DNA of 64,000 bases from Sporisorium sorghi (lineage: Eukaryota > Basidiomycota > Ustilaginomycetes > Ustilaginales > Ustilaginaceae), in contig JALCCG010000001.1 of assembly GCA_023212695.1 (NCBI GenBank), positions 248,001-312,000 of the forward strand, read 5' to 3'. Numbering within the stretch: position 1 is the first letter of the stretch; the number at the start of each line of letters is the position of its first letter. A model generated the notes under the pieces. That model saw only the letters and a program-made list of their open reading frames with translations. It searched no databases and had not been told where the DNA came from. Positions 25,830 through 36,489 of this stretch are shown here, one piece after another. The position numbers and the translations under genes are program-made.

Positions 25830-28800
25830 TTATTCTATTTTATTCAATGGGAGTTCAAGCCTACCCAAGGACAGAACGGACTTCGTATTGGTAACCTCTG
25901 GGGGGTGAGGGTAAACCTTGAGATTGATTACGAACCTTCCTTTTTCCCTGATTGGTCCGTCCTCCCTCCTCATGCAATACAAAAGCTCGTTGCAAAACGC
26001 TTTTACGGAAACATCATCATCCGTGTAAAGGAAAGGGTGCTTCAAGCAAATCGGGATTGATACCTCCGCCTCATCTCCTTCATCCATTATGGGGTGAGAT
26101 GGTTGTACCCATAAATACGGGTATCGATAAACGGCCGAGCAAACAAGCGTACAAGGATAAATCTCATTCGACCCGGGTTTGAATAATTCCTGCAGCAGCG
26201 TTTGAATGTGGGCCTCCACCGTTTGGGTCGACGCATTTGACTTTAACGCCGAAATATCAATGCCGACGTTGCTTTTAATAACAGGCGCTACAGGATCAGC
26301 AGGCATCACTTTGGGAGTACGATACACAAACGCTTGCGCCGTAGCCTCTTGGTAGGTGGAACTGCCTTTAAGCAACAACTCGTTTCGAGTCTTGTACAAA
26401 GAAGCGCGAGCGCTCCGAAAGCTAAGAATGTCGATCCCGGTAATCGTTACCGTCTGTTCTATGTCCGCCAGATGAAGCTTCTCCTTATTCGTTAAATACC
26501 GCTTAACTGTCGCGTCATTTAACGTCTCTTCAATGAAGAATCGGAATATCGAACGATCATTAGTCTTCGATACTGTTTCGGACTGATATCCGGCAAGCCG
26601 AATCTGGATATCCGAGGCAGGGATAGGCCCTGTTACGGAATCAAGCACCAATTCCAATGTTGAACTCCCATCCTCCGCCTCGGCTTGATCAATTCGTGAC
26701 CATGTATGAAATGTAGTGGTTAATCGAGACGTTTTTGTCTTAGGGAGGCGCATCGATCTCGGCAGCCAACTGTCCGAGATAACTTGAATTGCATTTAGCA
26801 AATAAGCGGCTGCTTTTTCTTTGCCCGTATCAAGAAGCATGTGGGTTCGGATATCTTTCATAATATGCCGAAGCTGGGCCAACGCTTGCGGAAGATTGTC
26901 ATCCCCAGTAAAGAGAACCGGCGAGCCCTCTTCATTCCATTCGATTTCATATTTCATTTCGTCCTGGGCTGGTGCATCGTGTCCTAATTTGTAGGCAAAG
27001 GTATAGGCCCATTTTCTGACCTCTTCCAAATTGCTTGAGTTCTCCGGGGCGGACCATTCGTGCCGCGTTAATTCAGGAGGGACGGGATGTCCTTTAAGCA
27101 CAACTGGTATCATTCGATCACCCAATTTGAGTTCATAAGGATTGACTAACTTAATCCAGGCAGAAGACTTGAACCTCTTCTCATCCGTTGCGACATGTTC
27201 GATATGACTCACCTTGTAAGTAATTCCTTCCGCCGTATACTTGGAATATCCTCCGGCATCTTTGACATTGAATAAGTACGACAACAGGTTAATCCCTTCC
27301 GACAGGGGCAGCTTGGCTTTAGAAAAAGAAGCCTGTACCTTTGTGTTACTTGGTTGCTCTGGATTCTCCTCTATCCCGGTAACATTCGCCGCAATCGAGC
27401 CGTAAAATCCAATGGATTTCATCTGTTCGGGATCCCCGCTCTCTAATTCGACGCGTACCGGCTGCTGTATAATCGTGTCTTGATCGTAGGAAGCGGACAG
27501 TTGCACGAGCATGGCGTCCAAATAACGTTTCCGAGCGGAAGGTAAGTCATCTTGACTGGAGTTTGCCTCTTTTGATAACTTCCCTAGGTGGTTGACGTTG
27601 CTTGTGAACGAATTCGCGATTTTTTCCTTGCATTTTAGAATTGATTCTAAAGTGAGACCCTGATCGATCTCCCCGATAACCTGAAGATATGGCGGTCGAA
27701 GCATTTCATCGATAAACTCAAACGTTTCCAATGTCCATTGGTCCAAATCTGCCTCTTGCTCGGCAAATAGAGTAGGATCACTAACGGATTCTCCCGGCTC
27801 TGCGAATGATTCATAATTTTGTACAAGAAAGCTTCGTTTATGTTTCACGGTTTCTAAAGGGGCGGCAGCGTACAGGTACGTATCGGTTTGCAGCTCGATC
27901 TTGATGTTGCCTTGCTCACCGATGCCGACAATCCACAATCGATTTGTATCCTCCCCCTCAATCCATGCTCCTCGGGCTAATTTGTATTTTTGGTTCTCTT
28001 CTATCATATCGGCCAGTTGCTTCAAAGTTTGCTTGTCTTGAACATAGGTTCCAGGTTGATTGGGCTCGTCGGTCAATTGGCTTACGGATTCGTGCGCAAT
28101 TCGGCTGCTTCCGCTTATCGCTTCGGAAATGCTTATGAGCTCCGGATCGATTAGCTTTTCATCGGTTCGTTTGATCGACAGATCCACGGTGAATTCAAAA
28201 ACGGGCTCTTTAATATCCCAATTCACGTCAATTGTTGCAGATAATTCTGTTGTTATTGGGTTCGGAGACGTTGATGTCATCAGGCTGCACCAACAATCCA
28301 GAGCATATTGTTTCAAATCCTCCGTTACCGAGGCTTGATGATTACCGATCGAGGAACTTAAATATGCCTGCACATCACTGCGTGATAAATGATGATATGC
28401 CGTAGCATAAATATCTTGGGCCACTTCCGGATCCGCCAGTTCCCGCGGATCAAAATGGAGTGTGACGTTTAAAGACATACTCTTCTCCAAACGGTATGTC
28501 ATCGTTGTTCCCGGCCATTGATGGACCGGAACGACAAAGTCCCGGTACAGAATGGGCATCTCATAATGCGTACTCCAGCTATCAAGCACATTCCCGAATC
28601 CGTCCCGGGGAGTAAGCCTAAGGCGCAAGTTCTCCCCAATATGGGAATATGGATTGTATGCTGGCTCCTGACAATCAACTACTGGGCCAGTTACGGGCGG
28701 TTTGTTCTCTATGCGAAGCACAGAACGGTACTGCAGCCATTCCTTCGGTTCATTTTGATTTGAATTCATGGGGTATGGGAGCTTATTAACGACCGACACA

Positions 28801-31800
28801 GGCGCAATGGGCACATCTGCAGCATCCTGATCGTCAAAAACTCCGTTCCCCTCTACTTTCGTACAGATTAAATGAAACATACGGCGAAGATAGGCGGTCG
28901 GATCGGGCGAACCCACCGGAGCTGGAGCGGGATGCGGACGAAATACTTCCAAACCTACATGACCGGGCTGGAGTACAGGCACCTTCTTGTATATTAACTC
29001 ATCCAGGAAAAAATAACTTTTTGAATTGCCCGATACGGGTTCGGATATAACCACAGCATTCATATACGGGGCAAGCGCCGCCTGCGAGCCGTAGCTCAAT
29101 AGGAGCTGAGCCTCGAAGGCATCACCGTTCTGGTAATGGGACCAATCGCTATACGTATATTTTAGAAAAAAACCGCCGGAATTCACGGTACCGCTTTTAT
29201 AAAGCGAAGATGCGAAAATATCCAATTCATTACTAATAGTTGGAACTAGCCCTTCGCTATCTTTTGGTTCACTGAACGTCGTAAGATTGTTCCGGAAAAT
29301 CATCACAGGTTCATCACTGGAAACCCAGTCGTTTGTCTGGCTGTCACGATGCAGGATATGAACACTTTGCAAGTATACCTCATCTGGCTGAAAATCATCT
29401 GTCGGTAGTTTCTGGGCCAGCCGTTCGAGAAGCTTTTGCCCATAGCCGGTTGCACCGCGCAATTCGTAAAGATTGTCATACTGTGTCTTGACCAGCTTGA
29501 CTTCCACGAACGTCGCCAAATCATACCCCGAGCGTTGGATTTCCTTACTTTCTGATTGATCTCTACGGCACAACTTTAGTAAGGGAAGGCCGTTCATAAG
29601 CCTGCGGCCCAGCGCCGTCGAGAACACATGGAGGCCCTTACTTGGTCCGGAGTTAATACTCCAGTTAGCTCCGAGCTTGGCCGGGAAAGATTGAGGCACT
29701 TCGGCATAAGGCTGGAGCGGTCGTATACATGGCCATTCTTGATCGGGCGATGGAACTGCTACATCCAACAAATCCCGCATGCGTTGAAGTTCACAATCCG
29801 GGAAAGTGACCTCCAGCTTATCGTCATCTCCAGGAGGTTCCGTGCATGTATTCATTTTTACCGTTAGTTTGTTTCCCTTCTGAAGGGTAAACTTTAATTT
29901 CGAGATTTCATCCGGTTGAATTGCAAATAATTGTCCGATGTCGGAGTAAATGGATTTTTGGATACCGCCCTCTGTGACGCGCAGACCAAACAGCGCAAAC
30001 CGGGATTTCATTGCGGCCAGATTGGAAATAAGAGTCTTGCCATCATCCGACTTAACTTCTAGCAATTCTTTAATAAATTCTTCAATACGCTCTGTTCTAT
30101 TGCCGATGATCTTCACAGCAAAGTTAATGATTGACTTGATGACCAGGGTTACCGTGTCTTGCATCCAGTACACACACATGGTTTTTGAACCGGCTGATAC
30201 ATGGGTGCTTGGCTTTAGAAGAGACTCGTCATATTTTCGCTGGGAATCCGTTCGTTGATCCGCCATACTTTTGTGAATATGGTGCTTTATTTCTTGAATA
30301 TTTTGTTTCAATCGGAGATTTGTTGTATCATAATCCCACTTCGCACTTTCAATCGTTCCATCATTCTTCGTTTTTTCCAGGGTCAACTTAAAATCGGGAA
30401 GCATAGGGAAAAACACGAACGATTGTGTTTCTCTCTCAGGGTCTTCCTTACAGTCATCTGCCTCGGGAGGACATACTTGAAATTCGAAATATTCATTTAG
30501 AAAAGGAACAATATCCTGTTCATAATCAATTGGAGATTGCGAAATCCCGTCCTCAATTAATAAACCTTGAATATTCTTCAGCTGTTGTCCACTGATGTTC
30601 TGATTCATTAATTCGTCATAACGGGTGTCCCTGCCGAATAAATACGCATTCACCGTCCATAGAAATAACCCTTCGATCCACTTCCGGAAGGAAGGATCTG
30701 TTGCCTCAGAACCCGGAGCAGACATATATAACATCGCTGCGCACTGGGCATCTTTAGTGCCCTCTTCGTCTCGAATAGACAGATGCGGCAAGAAATACAG
30801 CGTAATTTTCTCTTTTCCGCTTTTAGGGAAAACCCGCTTCCAGACCAATTTATCTTCATCCCGAAATTCCGAAGCATCCAACATTAGAGCAGGACTATAC
30901 CATGGAGCGTCCTCATCTTCACCCATCGTAAAGTCCATTTTAAAATGTTCATGAAACTCTTTCGTTATCTTTCCTTTGGTGAATCCGAAGTTGACCTCAA
31001 TTTCACCTGAAGCGTCAACATTGAAATCAAAAGCAATATTTGAGCTTCTGTAGGCCTCCATGATTAAATCGGCGGTGGTGCTTACTTGACAGTCGATTTC
31101 CGCCGTCAAGACCTCTAAATTCACTCGCCCAAAAATATTCCCCGCTAGTCCAAGCACGCCCTTATACCAATTAAATTTGTCGTGTTTCGAACTGTCTTTG
31201 GCTGATCTAAATGTGGCGATAGTCCCTTCAAGAATACCAATTCCAGTTATACTCAAGCCCGCTTCCAGTATCCCTTGTCCGAAAGACTTGCCGTAACCGA
31301 GCTTTACGGCTATTCCCGCTTCAATGATGGATTCAAAGCTGCCTACATCTTCTTGAACCTCGGGGACATTGGCATATGCCGAGGTTTCATTACTCTTGCG
31401 CGAAAAGTAAAGTCCTCCCCAGCCGATATACGGAGGCGCTTCAATGCAGAGAGACCTTGAAAAATCAAGGCCTATCGGGAAACCAATATCTATTTTAAAG
31501 TCCCCATTACGATACAAATCGAAGGAAACCTCCGGAATGACCATTTTCACGGCTCCCATATTGGTTGAACGTTGCGCGTCGGGAAGTTGTATTGCTCCGG
31601 AAAAACGGCCTGGTGCCCCTTCTCTTTTCTCATACTGTACTTCTGCTTGCAGGCCCTTGAACGGCCCGGCCATTCCATCATCGTCCAGACCGACAAAAAG
31701 CCCGTAGCGATTATACAGGTCCTGGAACAATGCGGCCAAATTGATATAGCGAAGGGGTTGAAACTTTAGACCGGCAATCCATCCGCTGTTGGGGTCATAC

Positions 31801-31937
31801 TTTAGATTTTTCGGGAAGGAGTCACCGGCAGGCCCAAATTCTTTCTCCATCGTATTAACCGTAGCTTCGACAGAGCCGGGCTTATCCAGTTCATCCGAAG
31901 TAATAAACTGCCCGAGTGCTGCAAATTCTTCTTTCAC
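25830..31937 (-). CDS. Giant protein of unknown function, last gene of the three-gene operon
   Basis: About 2035 residues and no domain I recognise. The start is placed at the GTG at 31937, because GAGAGGAG lies nine bases before it and it clears the stop of the upstream gene by 20 bases; a TTG at 31982 in the same frame has no ribosome site. There is no signal peptide and no long hydrophobic segment. Residues about 100-230 have beta-rich, Gly-rich stretches ('PPYIGWGGLYFSRKSN', 'AVKLGYGKSFGQGILEAGL'). Later parts alternate charged helices with strand-rich segments, and one region ('ADLDQWTLETFEFIDEMLRP') looks like a helical module. Its size, lack of export signal and tight coupling suggest a cytoplasmic partner of the 1087-residue protein. 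The function is unknown. Confidence 0.88.
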   Translation of the reverse strand: MKEEFAALGQFITSDELDKPGSVEATVNTMEKEFGPAGDSFPKNLKYDPNSGWIAGLKFQPLRYINLAALFQDLYNRYGLFVGLDDDGMAGPFKGLQAEVQYEKREGAPGRFSGAIQLPDAQRSTNMGAVKMVIPEVSFDLYRNGDFKIDIGFPIGLDFSRSLCIEAPPYIGWGGLYFSRKSNETSAYANVPEVQEDVGSFESIIEAGIAVKLGYGKSFGQGILEAGLSITGIGILEGTIATFRSAKDSSKHDKFNWYKGVLGLAGNIFGRVNLEVLTAEIDCQVSTTADLIMEAYRSSNIAFDFNVDASGEIEVNFGFTKGKITKEFHEHFKMDFTMGEDEDAPWYSPALMLDASEFRDEDKLVWKRVFPKSGKEKITLYFLPHLSIRDEEGTKDAQCAAMLYMSAPGSEATDPSFRKWIEGLFLWTVNAYLFGRDTRYDELMNQNISGQQLKNIQGLLIEDGISQSPIDYEQDIVPFLNEYFEFQVCPPEADDCKEDPERETQSFVFFPMLPDFKLTLEKTKNDGTIESAKWDYDTTNLRLKQNIQEIKHHIHKSMADQRTDSQRKYDESLLKPSTHVSAGSKTMCVYWMQDTVTLVIKSIINFAVKIIGNRTERIEEFIKELLEVKSDDGKTLISNLAAMKSRFALFGLRVTEGGIQKSIYSDIGQLFAIQPDEISKLKFTLQKGNKLTVKMNTCTEPPGDDDKLEVTFPDCELQRMRDLLDVAVPSPDQEWPCIRPLQPYAEVPQSFPAKLGANWSINSGPSKGLHVFSTALGRRLMNGLPLLKLCRRDQSESKEIQRSGYDLATFVEVKLVKTQYDNLYELRGATGYGQKLLERLAQKLPTDDFQPDEVYLQSVHILHRDSQTNDWVSSDEPVMIFRNNLTTFSEPKDSEGLVPTISNELDIFASSLYKSGTVNSGGFFLKYTYSDWSHYQNGDAFEAQLLLSYGSQAALAPYMNAVVISEPVSGNSKSYFFLDELIYKKVPVLQPGHVGLEVFRPHPAPAPVGSPDPTAYLRRMFHLICTKVEGNGVFDDQDAADVPIAPVSVVNKLPYPMNSNQNEPKEWLQYRSVLRIENKPPVTGPVVDCQEPAYNPYSHIGENLRLRLTPRDGFGNVLDSWSTHYEMPILYRDFVVPVHQWPGTTMTYRLEKSMSLNVTLHFDPRELADPEVAQDIYATAYHHLSRSDVQAYLSSSIGNHQASVTEDLKQYALDCWCSLMTSTSPNPITTELSATIDVNWDIKEPVFEFTVDLSIKRTDEKLIDPELISISEAISGSSRIAHESVSQLTDEPNQPGTYVQDKQTLKQLADMIEENQKYKLARGAWIEGEDTNRLWIVGIGEQGNIKIELQTDTYLYAAAPLETVKHKRSFLVQNYESFAEPGESVSDPTLFAEQEADLDQWTLETFEFIDEMLRPPYLQVIGEIDQGLTLESILKCKEKIANSFTSNVNHLGKLSKEANSSQDDLPSARKRYLDAMLVQLSASYDQDTIIQQPVRVELESGDPEQMKSIGFYGSIAANVTGIEENPEQPSNTKVQASFSKAKLPLSEGINLLSYLFNVKDAGGYSKYTAEGITYKVSHIEHVATDEKRFKSSAWIKLVNPYELKLGDRMIPVVLKGHPVPPELTRHEWSAPENSSNLEEVRKWAYTFAYKLGHDAPAQDEMKYEIEWNEEGSPVLFTGDDNLPQALAQLRHIMKDIRTHMLLDTGKEKAAAYLLNAIQVISDSWLPRSMRLPKTKTSRLTTTFHTWSRIDQAEAEDGSSTLELVLDSVTGPIPASDIQIRLAGYQSETVSKTNDRSIFRFFIEETLNDATVKRYLTNKEKLHLADIEQTVTITGIDILSFRSARASLYKTRNELLLKGSSTYQEATAQAFVYRTPKVMPADPVAPVIKSNVGIDISALKSNASTQTVEAHIQTLLQELFKPGSNEIYPCTLVCSAVYRYPYLWVQPSHPIMDEGDEAEVSIPICLKHPFLYTDDDVSVKAFCNELLYCMRREDGPIREKGRFVINLKVYPHPPEVTNTKSVLSLGRLELPLNKIE

Positions 31938-31957
31938 AACCTTACACTCCTCTCGGC

Positions 31958-34900
31958 TTAAATATTTGTCGTTGCGTACCAACCAAGTCGCTTCTTATTT
32001 TGAGGATCTTCATAGAATCCTAAATTGAAATCGTATCTTTTTCCGAACAGATTTACGGAAGCTTCAGTCGCAATGCGGTATTTATTATTTTCACTCACCG
32101 ACAATTTGAAGGCATTCGGCATGACCAAATTCAGCATTTCCTGCAATACCATCATCCCGCGGCTTGGATCCACTCCGGGGATCTTTATTCCGCAATAGAC
32201 TTCTTCATATGCGTTCCATCCAATAAGGAAACTGCCGACTAGTGCACCTTCCGGTACCAACTTTCCCAAGGTTCCCAAATTGATGGCATATTCAAGCCCG
32301 TACCAGTTATCATCATGATGAGAACCGCCTACACCGTCTAGTTTTATTTCCATATACCCCGCTTGCTTCCATTCATCTATGTTTTTTGCAACCATTAACT
32401 TGCGCAGGCGTAGCGGAAAATGATCACCCAGGCTATTAATGCGTTGAGCGCTTTTATCAGGGTCGAATTCGATATGAAAAGGATCAAAGTCAAAGGTCGG
32501 TGGAGTAAAAGGATCGCTTACACTAAACTCCATGGTGATTCCCAAATTATTGAACAATAAACCGTTATCGCCCTCCCCATATCCCAATATGTCCATGTTG
32601 TAAATGGGACCGATTAATTTTTCTATAAAAGACTTCCAGCCCCAGATCGAGAACCGCGATTTAATGTTCTTTATATCTGTCGCATCCGTAGTTTGAAAGC
32701 TGACCTTGATCATCTTTATAGCTTCTAAAATCGGATGATTACCTTTCATGTTGGCAATAGTTGCATTGTCCGTTTGAAAAACATAGGAAGGGACTCCTTC
32801 GTGCCTTTCAATAGAGCCGGTTAATGTCACAACCGGGTCTTGGTTTGCATCCCCGATAAACATCTCGGTTTCATACAGTTTCCGAATGAGAAGCTGCATT
32901 TTGGATTCAAAGGTTTCGATATTGGAGTTTTCAAAACGCGCCTTTAGTTCGGTTACCCGAAATCCGAACGGTTGGCTCCCCCAAACATTGACATCATCTT
33001 GATAGTGGATATAACCAAACCAGGAACTTAGCTTGTCCATGCTTAATCCGCCAGCTTTCCATTCGACCCTACCTCCGTTCAAGCCGATATGATGAGCCCG
33101 GAACGGTTTCTGCGGATTGATACCGCCAAGCAATCCAATAAGCTCCTTCGGCATATCTTCTTTCCTAATGTCCACATTTAATGCCAATATGCCTGTCCAA
33201 TCCGATTTGTGGCATAGACGGTGAAAGGGAATAAGCTCCGGCGGTAGTTGATCCTCTTCCTCGTCCACTCGGCAATAACTTATCAGCGCATCGGAAAGCT
33301 TGTCGAGCTGTTGCTTGTTAAATTGTTCCGGATTTCCCCAGAGCGCGGGTTGCTTCAGCCATTCGGCCAGCTTTCCAGGGGCATACTTCATAATTACAAT
33401 GTTACGGTTATCGCGATTCTCGGGATCTCCCGGAAGAGATTCCGGAATATTTATTTGAAACGGCCAATCCGAAATAGAGATTTTGTTATTAAACTGATTC
33501 CAGTGCGTTGTGCTGTTTATGGACATCACGAGAAAGAGGCGGCTGGACAGCATAGTGTTGCGAAAAGTATTCGAAAGCCCCAGGAATTCAAGTCTTTCTC
33601 TCTCCGGTCCAAGTGTTGACGAATCGGGATTCCTGTCATTCTGGCCAAGCACAAGAGTATCCCATGAGCCCGCCGATTCATTGACGAGCAACCCTTGCGG
33701 AGTTGCTGACCAGCCGCCTTCCGATGATGAATCCGCTGTCCGTGCGGCTCTTGCCGACTCAGAGAAACGGTCCATGAATCGTTTTCGGTTAGGAGCGATG
33801 GCAATCCGCTCAAAGTTCAATGCTGCCTTCATGGCTGAGTCATTTTCTCTCTGGATTCCTTGAAGTGGAACCAGAGGCACACTATGGGCTTCTTCCATCC
33901 AATCATATAGTTTCGGCTCATGGAACCTGCTCACTCCATCCGCTAGAGGACGGTAATGAGGTTCTTCTTCAGGCTGTGAGGAGTAAACGATCGGCGGCGA
34001 TTCCGGCAGCCTATTCTCGCTTGGCCTAATCGATATCCAGGCGGTAGAAGCGGAGTTCCCTAATTCGGGAACTGACAACAACTCCCCGGAATTTGCCGGA
34101 TCAGCAGGCCAAAAGGCAGCGCAGCCGGGCACAAACAACATCCGATCGCCCGCATATGTACCGAAAGCAGGATTGAATATTACGGTCTCGGTTCCTGTGG
34201 TGCCGCAGAGTAGATTCGTTGATTGAACGGCGTTCTCAATGGATAAGAAGAAATGCCCTTGAGGGATTGTATAAGCTGTTTGACTGTAATCGGGGGAAAA
34301 TACCAGTAAGGCACTGTCTGCCATGGGGCGTGGCTCCTCGGGTATCGATTGCTCGTCAAACTCAAGTTGCGGAAAAAGCGTAATCTTATGCCCGAAAGAG
34401 GTGCGGAAATGACTGGGTAACAGGGGGACTTTTGAATCCTCCGTACGATCAAATGCCATATAAGAACGCAGGCCGGCATGGGGAAGCCGCACAAATTCAC
34501 GGTTATATGGATCGGTTGGATCCAGAGATACGCGGAATATCAATTTTAATCCTGGCGTCGGCGCAAACACAGGATAGAACTGCTCAGTGGCGGTTGGAAC
34601 GGAATGACCTTTTTTGAAATAAAAGTATTTCAAACCCAAGTTTAACTTGTTATTAAGTTCTTCCGACGCAATTTTAACGGTAAACCGGAAGGTCCCTCCA
34701 TCTTTACCGCCGAAGGGTAAAAGTACCGCAACGCTTTGGATAAGCGGTTTATCTTTTCGAGCTTCCATAAATCTAATATTTTTAAATTCCTTGTTAAATA
34801 TAAACTCAAGTTGTTCTTTATCCGAATTAAATTTCACCGCCGTGTTGCCGTTAATACTTAACCATATACTGTTGCCTAACGATACATTATAATCCATTAC

Positions 34901-35221
34901 AGTTAAATAGTCCGACGGTCGATTGGGTTTTAATCTTACAATAGGTTGTTGTATGGAGCCATCGGGATTGAGCCATATAAGCCAGGTTTCGTCATGTTGA
35001 TCTCCCAACGGCTTTATAGCCTCATTTAGAACGCCATAATTCGGCTCCGCAGCAGCAAACACAAATATCCCCTTGTTATTCCAGGCTTCTCCCAGAGACA
35101 ACGAGTTGGAACGAAGTGTTCCTCTAGGCCGAAATCCCCTCCATCCTACTGTATCCATTTCTGCGGCAGCATAGAAGCTGTAAGTATGATCCGTGGGCAA
35201 GTAATGCAAAGCGGATTTCAT
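31958..35221 (-). CDS. Large protein of unknown function, second gene of the operon
   Basis: 1087 residues, no signal peptide, no membrane segment. The N-terminal 450 residues are strand-rich, with short 'YSFYAAAEMDTVGWRGFRP' and 'AYTIPQGHFFLSIENAVQS' motifs. The C-terminal 400 residues have a run of Gly/aromatic strands ('AHHIGLNGGRVEWKAGGLSM', 'NNLGITMEFSVSDPF', 'EYAINLGTLGKLVPEGALVG'), like a large beta-structure. Both this and the next protein share short runs of the type Gly-x-Leu-Gly and Trp-x-Gly. CGGGAGGAC precedes the ATG. It is flanked by 35 bases upstream and 20 bases downstream to its partners, so the three are co-expressed. I cannot assign a function. Confidence 0.9.
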   Translation of the reverse strand: MKSALHYLPTDHTYSFYAAAEMDTVGWRGFRPRGTLRSNSLSLGEAWNNKGIFVFAAAEPNYGVLNEAIKPLGDQHDETWLIWLNPDGSIQQPIVRLKPNRPSDYLTVMDYNVSLGNSIWLSINGNTAVKFNSDKEQLEFIFNKEFKNIRFMEARKDKPLIQSVAVLLPFGGKDGGTFRFTVKIASEELNNKLNLGLKYFYFKKGHSVPTATEQFYPVFAPTPGLKLIFRVSLDPTDPYNREFVRLPHAGLRSYMAFDRTEDSKVPLLPSHFRTSFGHKITLFPQLEFDEQSIPEEPRPMADSALLVFSPDYSQTAYTIPQGHFFLSIENAVQSTNLLCGTTGTETVIFNPAFGTYAGDRMLFVPGCAAFWPADPANSGELLSVPELGNSASTAWISIRPSENRLPESPPIVYSSQPEEEPHYRPLADGVSRFHEPKLYDWMEEAHSVPLVPLQGIQRENDSAMKAALNFERIAIAPNRKRFMDRFSESARAARTADSSSEGGWSATPQGLLVNESAGSWDTLVLGQNDRNPDSSTLGPERERLEFLGLSNTFRNTMLSSRLFLVMSINSTTHWNQFNNKISISDWPFQINIPESLPGDPENRDNRNIVIMKYAPGKLAEWLKQPALWGNPEQFNKQQLDKLSDALISYCRVDEEEDQLPPELIPFHRLCHKSDWTGILALNVDIRKEDMPKELIGLLGGINPQKPFRAHHIGLNGGRVEWKAGGLSMDKLSSWFGYIHYQDDVNVWGSQPFGFRVTELKARFENSNIETFESKMQLLIRKLYETEMFIGDANQDPVVTLTGSIERHEGVPSYVFQTDNATIANMKGNHPILEAIKMIKVSFQTTDATDIKNIKSRFSIWGWKSFIEKLIGPIYNMDILGYGEGDNGLLFNNLGITMEFSVSDPFTPPTFDFDPFHIEFDPDKSAQRINSLGDHFPLRLRKLMVAKNIDEWKQAGYMEIKLDGVGGSHHDDNWYGLEYAINLGTLGKLVPEGALVGSFLIGWNAYEEVYCGIKIPGVDPSRGMMVLQEMLNLVMPNAFKLSVSENNKYRIATEASVNLFGKRYDFNLGFYEDPQNKKRLGWYATTNI

Positions 35222-35256
35222 CGAATGTCCTCCCGTGCGAATAGCCTCTTATTGTT

Positions 35257-36108
35257 TTATGGGCATTCATTCCCATCATAAGTCCATCTTGCTAATATCC
35301 GTGGTTGGATGCTATGCCAAATATTATTGGCCATAAACATACCGTCTATGCATAGTTTGCCGCAAGCATTAAATTGAGGTATAAACAAGTTTATACCTCT
35401 AATCCAGACTTGCTGGATCATACTTTTGGAGTGGATTCCATTTACGGGGCACAGAAGGACATCATTTTCTTCTATATTTTGATTGAACAAGATCAAGGGA
35501 TCTGCATTTCTGAAACCTTGCTTGTAGTCCCTCACCATATAAGTATTAGTTGACAAATCCGAGAAGAAGACTTCGGCAACATTTAAAAAACCTCCCGGCA
35601 CGTTTTGATGAATATCGACGAAAATTTTGAGGGGTCCGCATTCATGCGTGCGTTCTATATTTTTTGGAATACCTGCTGTATTTGGACAATCAGGTGTAAA
35701 TCCTATCCATTCTGCGATTAAATATGTCAACGATTGGGGAGATCTCCCGAAATGGTCGGTCAAAATTCCCTGTACAAACACTTTGCCGCTGGTCTTCCCC
35801 ACATCAGGAACATAACTGATACGCACCCGGAAAGTCTGAGGGCAATCCCGTAATCCGGAAACGAAACATGCGTCCTGTTCCAATTTATCTTGATCCAACA
35901 AAACGCGGGTTTCGGACGTTCCCTGCACAATCATAAACGAGGATTTCTTGCGAAACTGAACTTTGATTAAATCGATCTCGTAACCTCCCAAAGAATACAG
36001 ATATACGATAGCCTCTATTTCATGATCGCCTTTACCTATTACAGTGTGGCAGATTAGAGGATCTTTACACGGAGGAATTTGTCTTGGATTCGTAAGTTCT
36101 TTATTCAT
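35257..36108 (-). CDS. Protein of unknown function with internal duplication, first gene of the operon
   Basis: 283 residues with 10 cysteines and no signal peptide. It looks like two related halves. The first half has Val-Ser-Gly-Leu, 'TFRVRISYVPDVG', Gly-Lys-Val-Phe-Val-Gln-Gly-Ile-Leu and 'SLTYLIAEWIGF'. The second has Val-Asn-Gly-Ile, 'MIQQVWIRGINLFIPQF', Gly-Lys-Leu-Cys-Ile-Asp-Gly-Met-Phe and 'IQPRILARWTYD'. Each unit of about 130 residues is strand-rich. GAGAGGT precedes the ATG. It is the promoter-proximal gene of the unit, and about 370 bases of non-coding DNA upstream should hold its promoter. The role is unknown; a small adaptor or structural subunit is possible. Confidence 0.85.
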   Translation of the reverse strand: MNKELTNPRQIPPCKDPLICHTVIGKGDHEIEAIVYLYSLGGYEIDLIKVQFRKKSSFMIVQGTSETRVLLDQDKLEQDACFVSGLRDCPQTFRVRISYVPDVGKTSGKVFVQGILTDHFGRSPQSLTYLIAEWIGFTPDCPNTAGIPKNIERTHECGPLKIFVDIHQNVPGGFLNVAEVFFSDLSTNTYMVRDYKQGFRNADPLILFNQNIEENDVLLCPVNGIHSKSMIQQVWIRGINLFIPQFNACGKLCIDGMFMANNIWHSIQPRILARWTYDGNECP

Positions 36109-36487
36109 AGGGGACCTCTCTTTCGAACTTTACGCATTGTTTCGATCTTATTTATATGCTAAAAGAGCCCATTTGGTACGTGTACAAGCTAATAGGTTCT
36201 AATAATCTAACAGCAATTGGCCCGATTCATCGAATTCATTCATCGTAACCTTTTTGTCTCGCTGCATATATTTGATAATTAACAATTACTATCGTTAGTT
36301 TTTATCTTGAGGTTATGTTCTATATTTCTTTCTGCCTCAATCTAAGATGATTCTTTTTTATCTAGTAAGATAGAATATGCATACCTGTCTAGCTTTGAAT
36401 TTTTGTGCTCTAATTTTCTTATTGCGCTTGAAGCCTTTCCTAAGGAAATTATGTAGAATTCCCCCCCTTTCCTGACCTCTCTGTTTA
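36109..36487. other. Upstream region of the giant-protein operon
   Basis: About 380 bases, AT-rich, no supportable gene. The operon promoter should lie here. I saw no clear -35/-10 pair that stands out from the AT-rich background and no strong palindrome. Confidence 0.4.
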
Positions 36488-36489
36488 AA

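Noticed and set aside
25830..31937. Tc-toxin or insecticidal-complex identity for the giant proteins
   Set aside because: No Tc/TcC RHS repeats or known toxin-complex motifs were seen, and size alone is not evidence.
33248..34029. Plus-strand frames inside the 1087-residue protein gene
   Set aside because: They are shadows of the minus-strand gene, whose frame is continuous with a good start and compact spacing to its neighbours.
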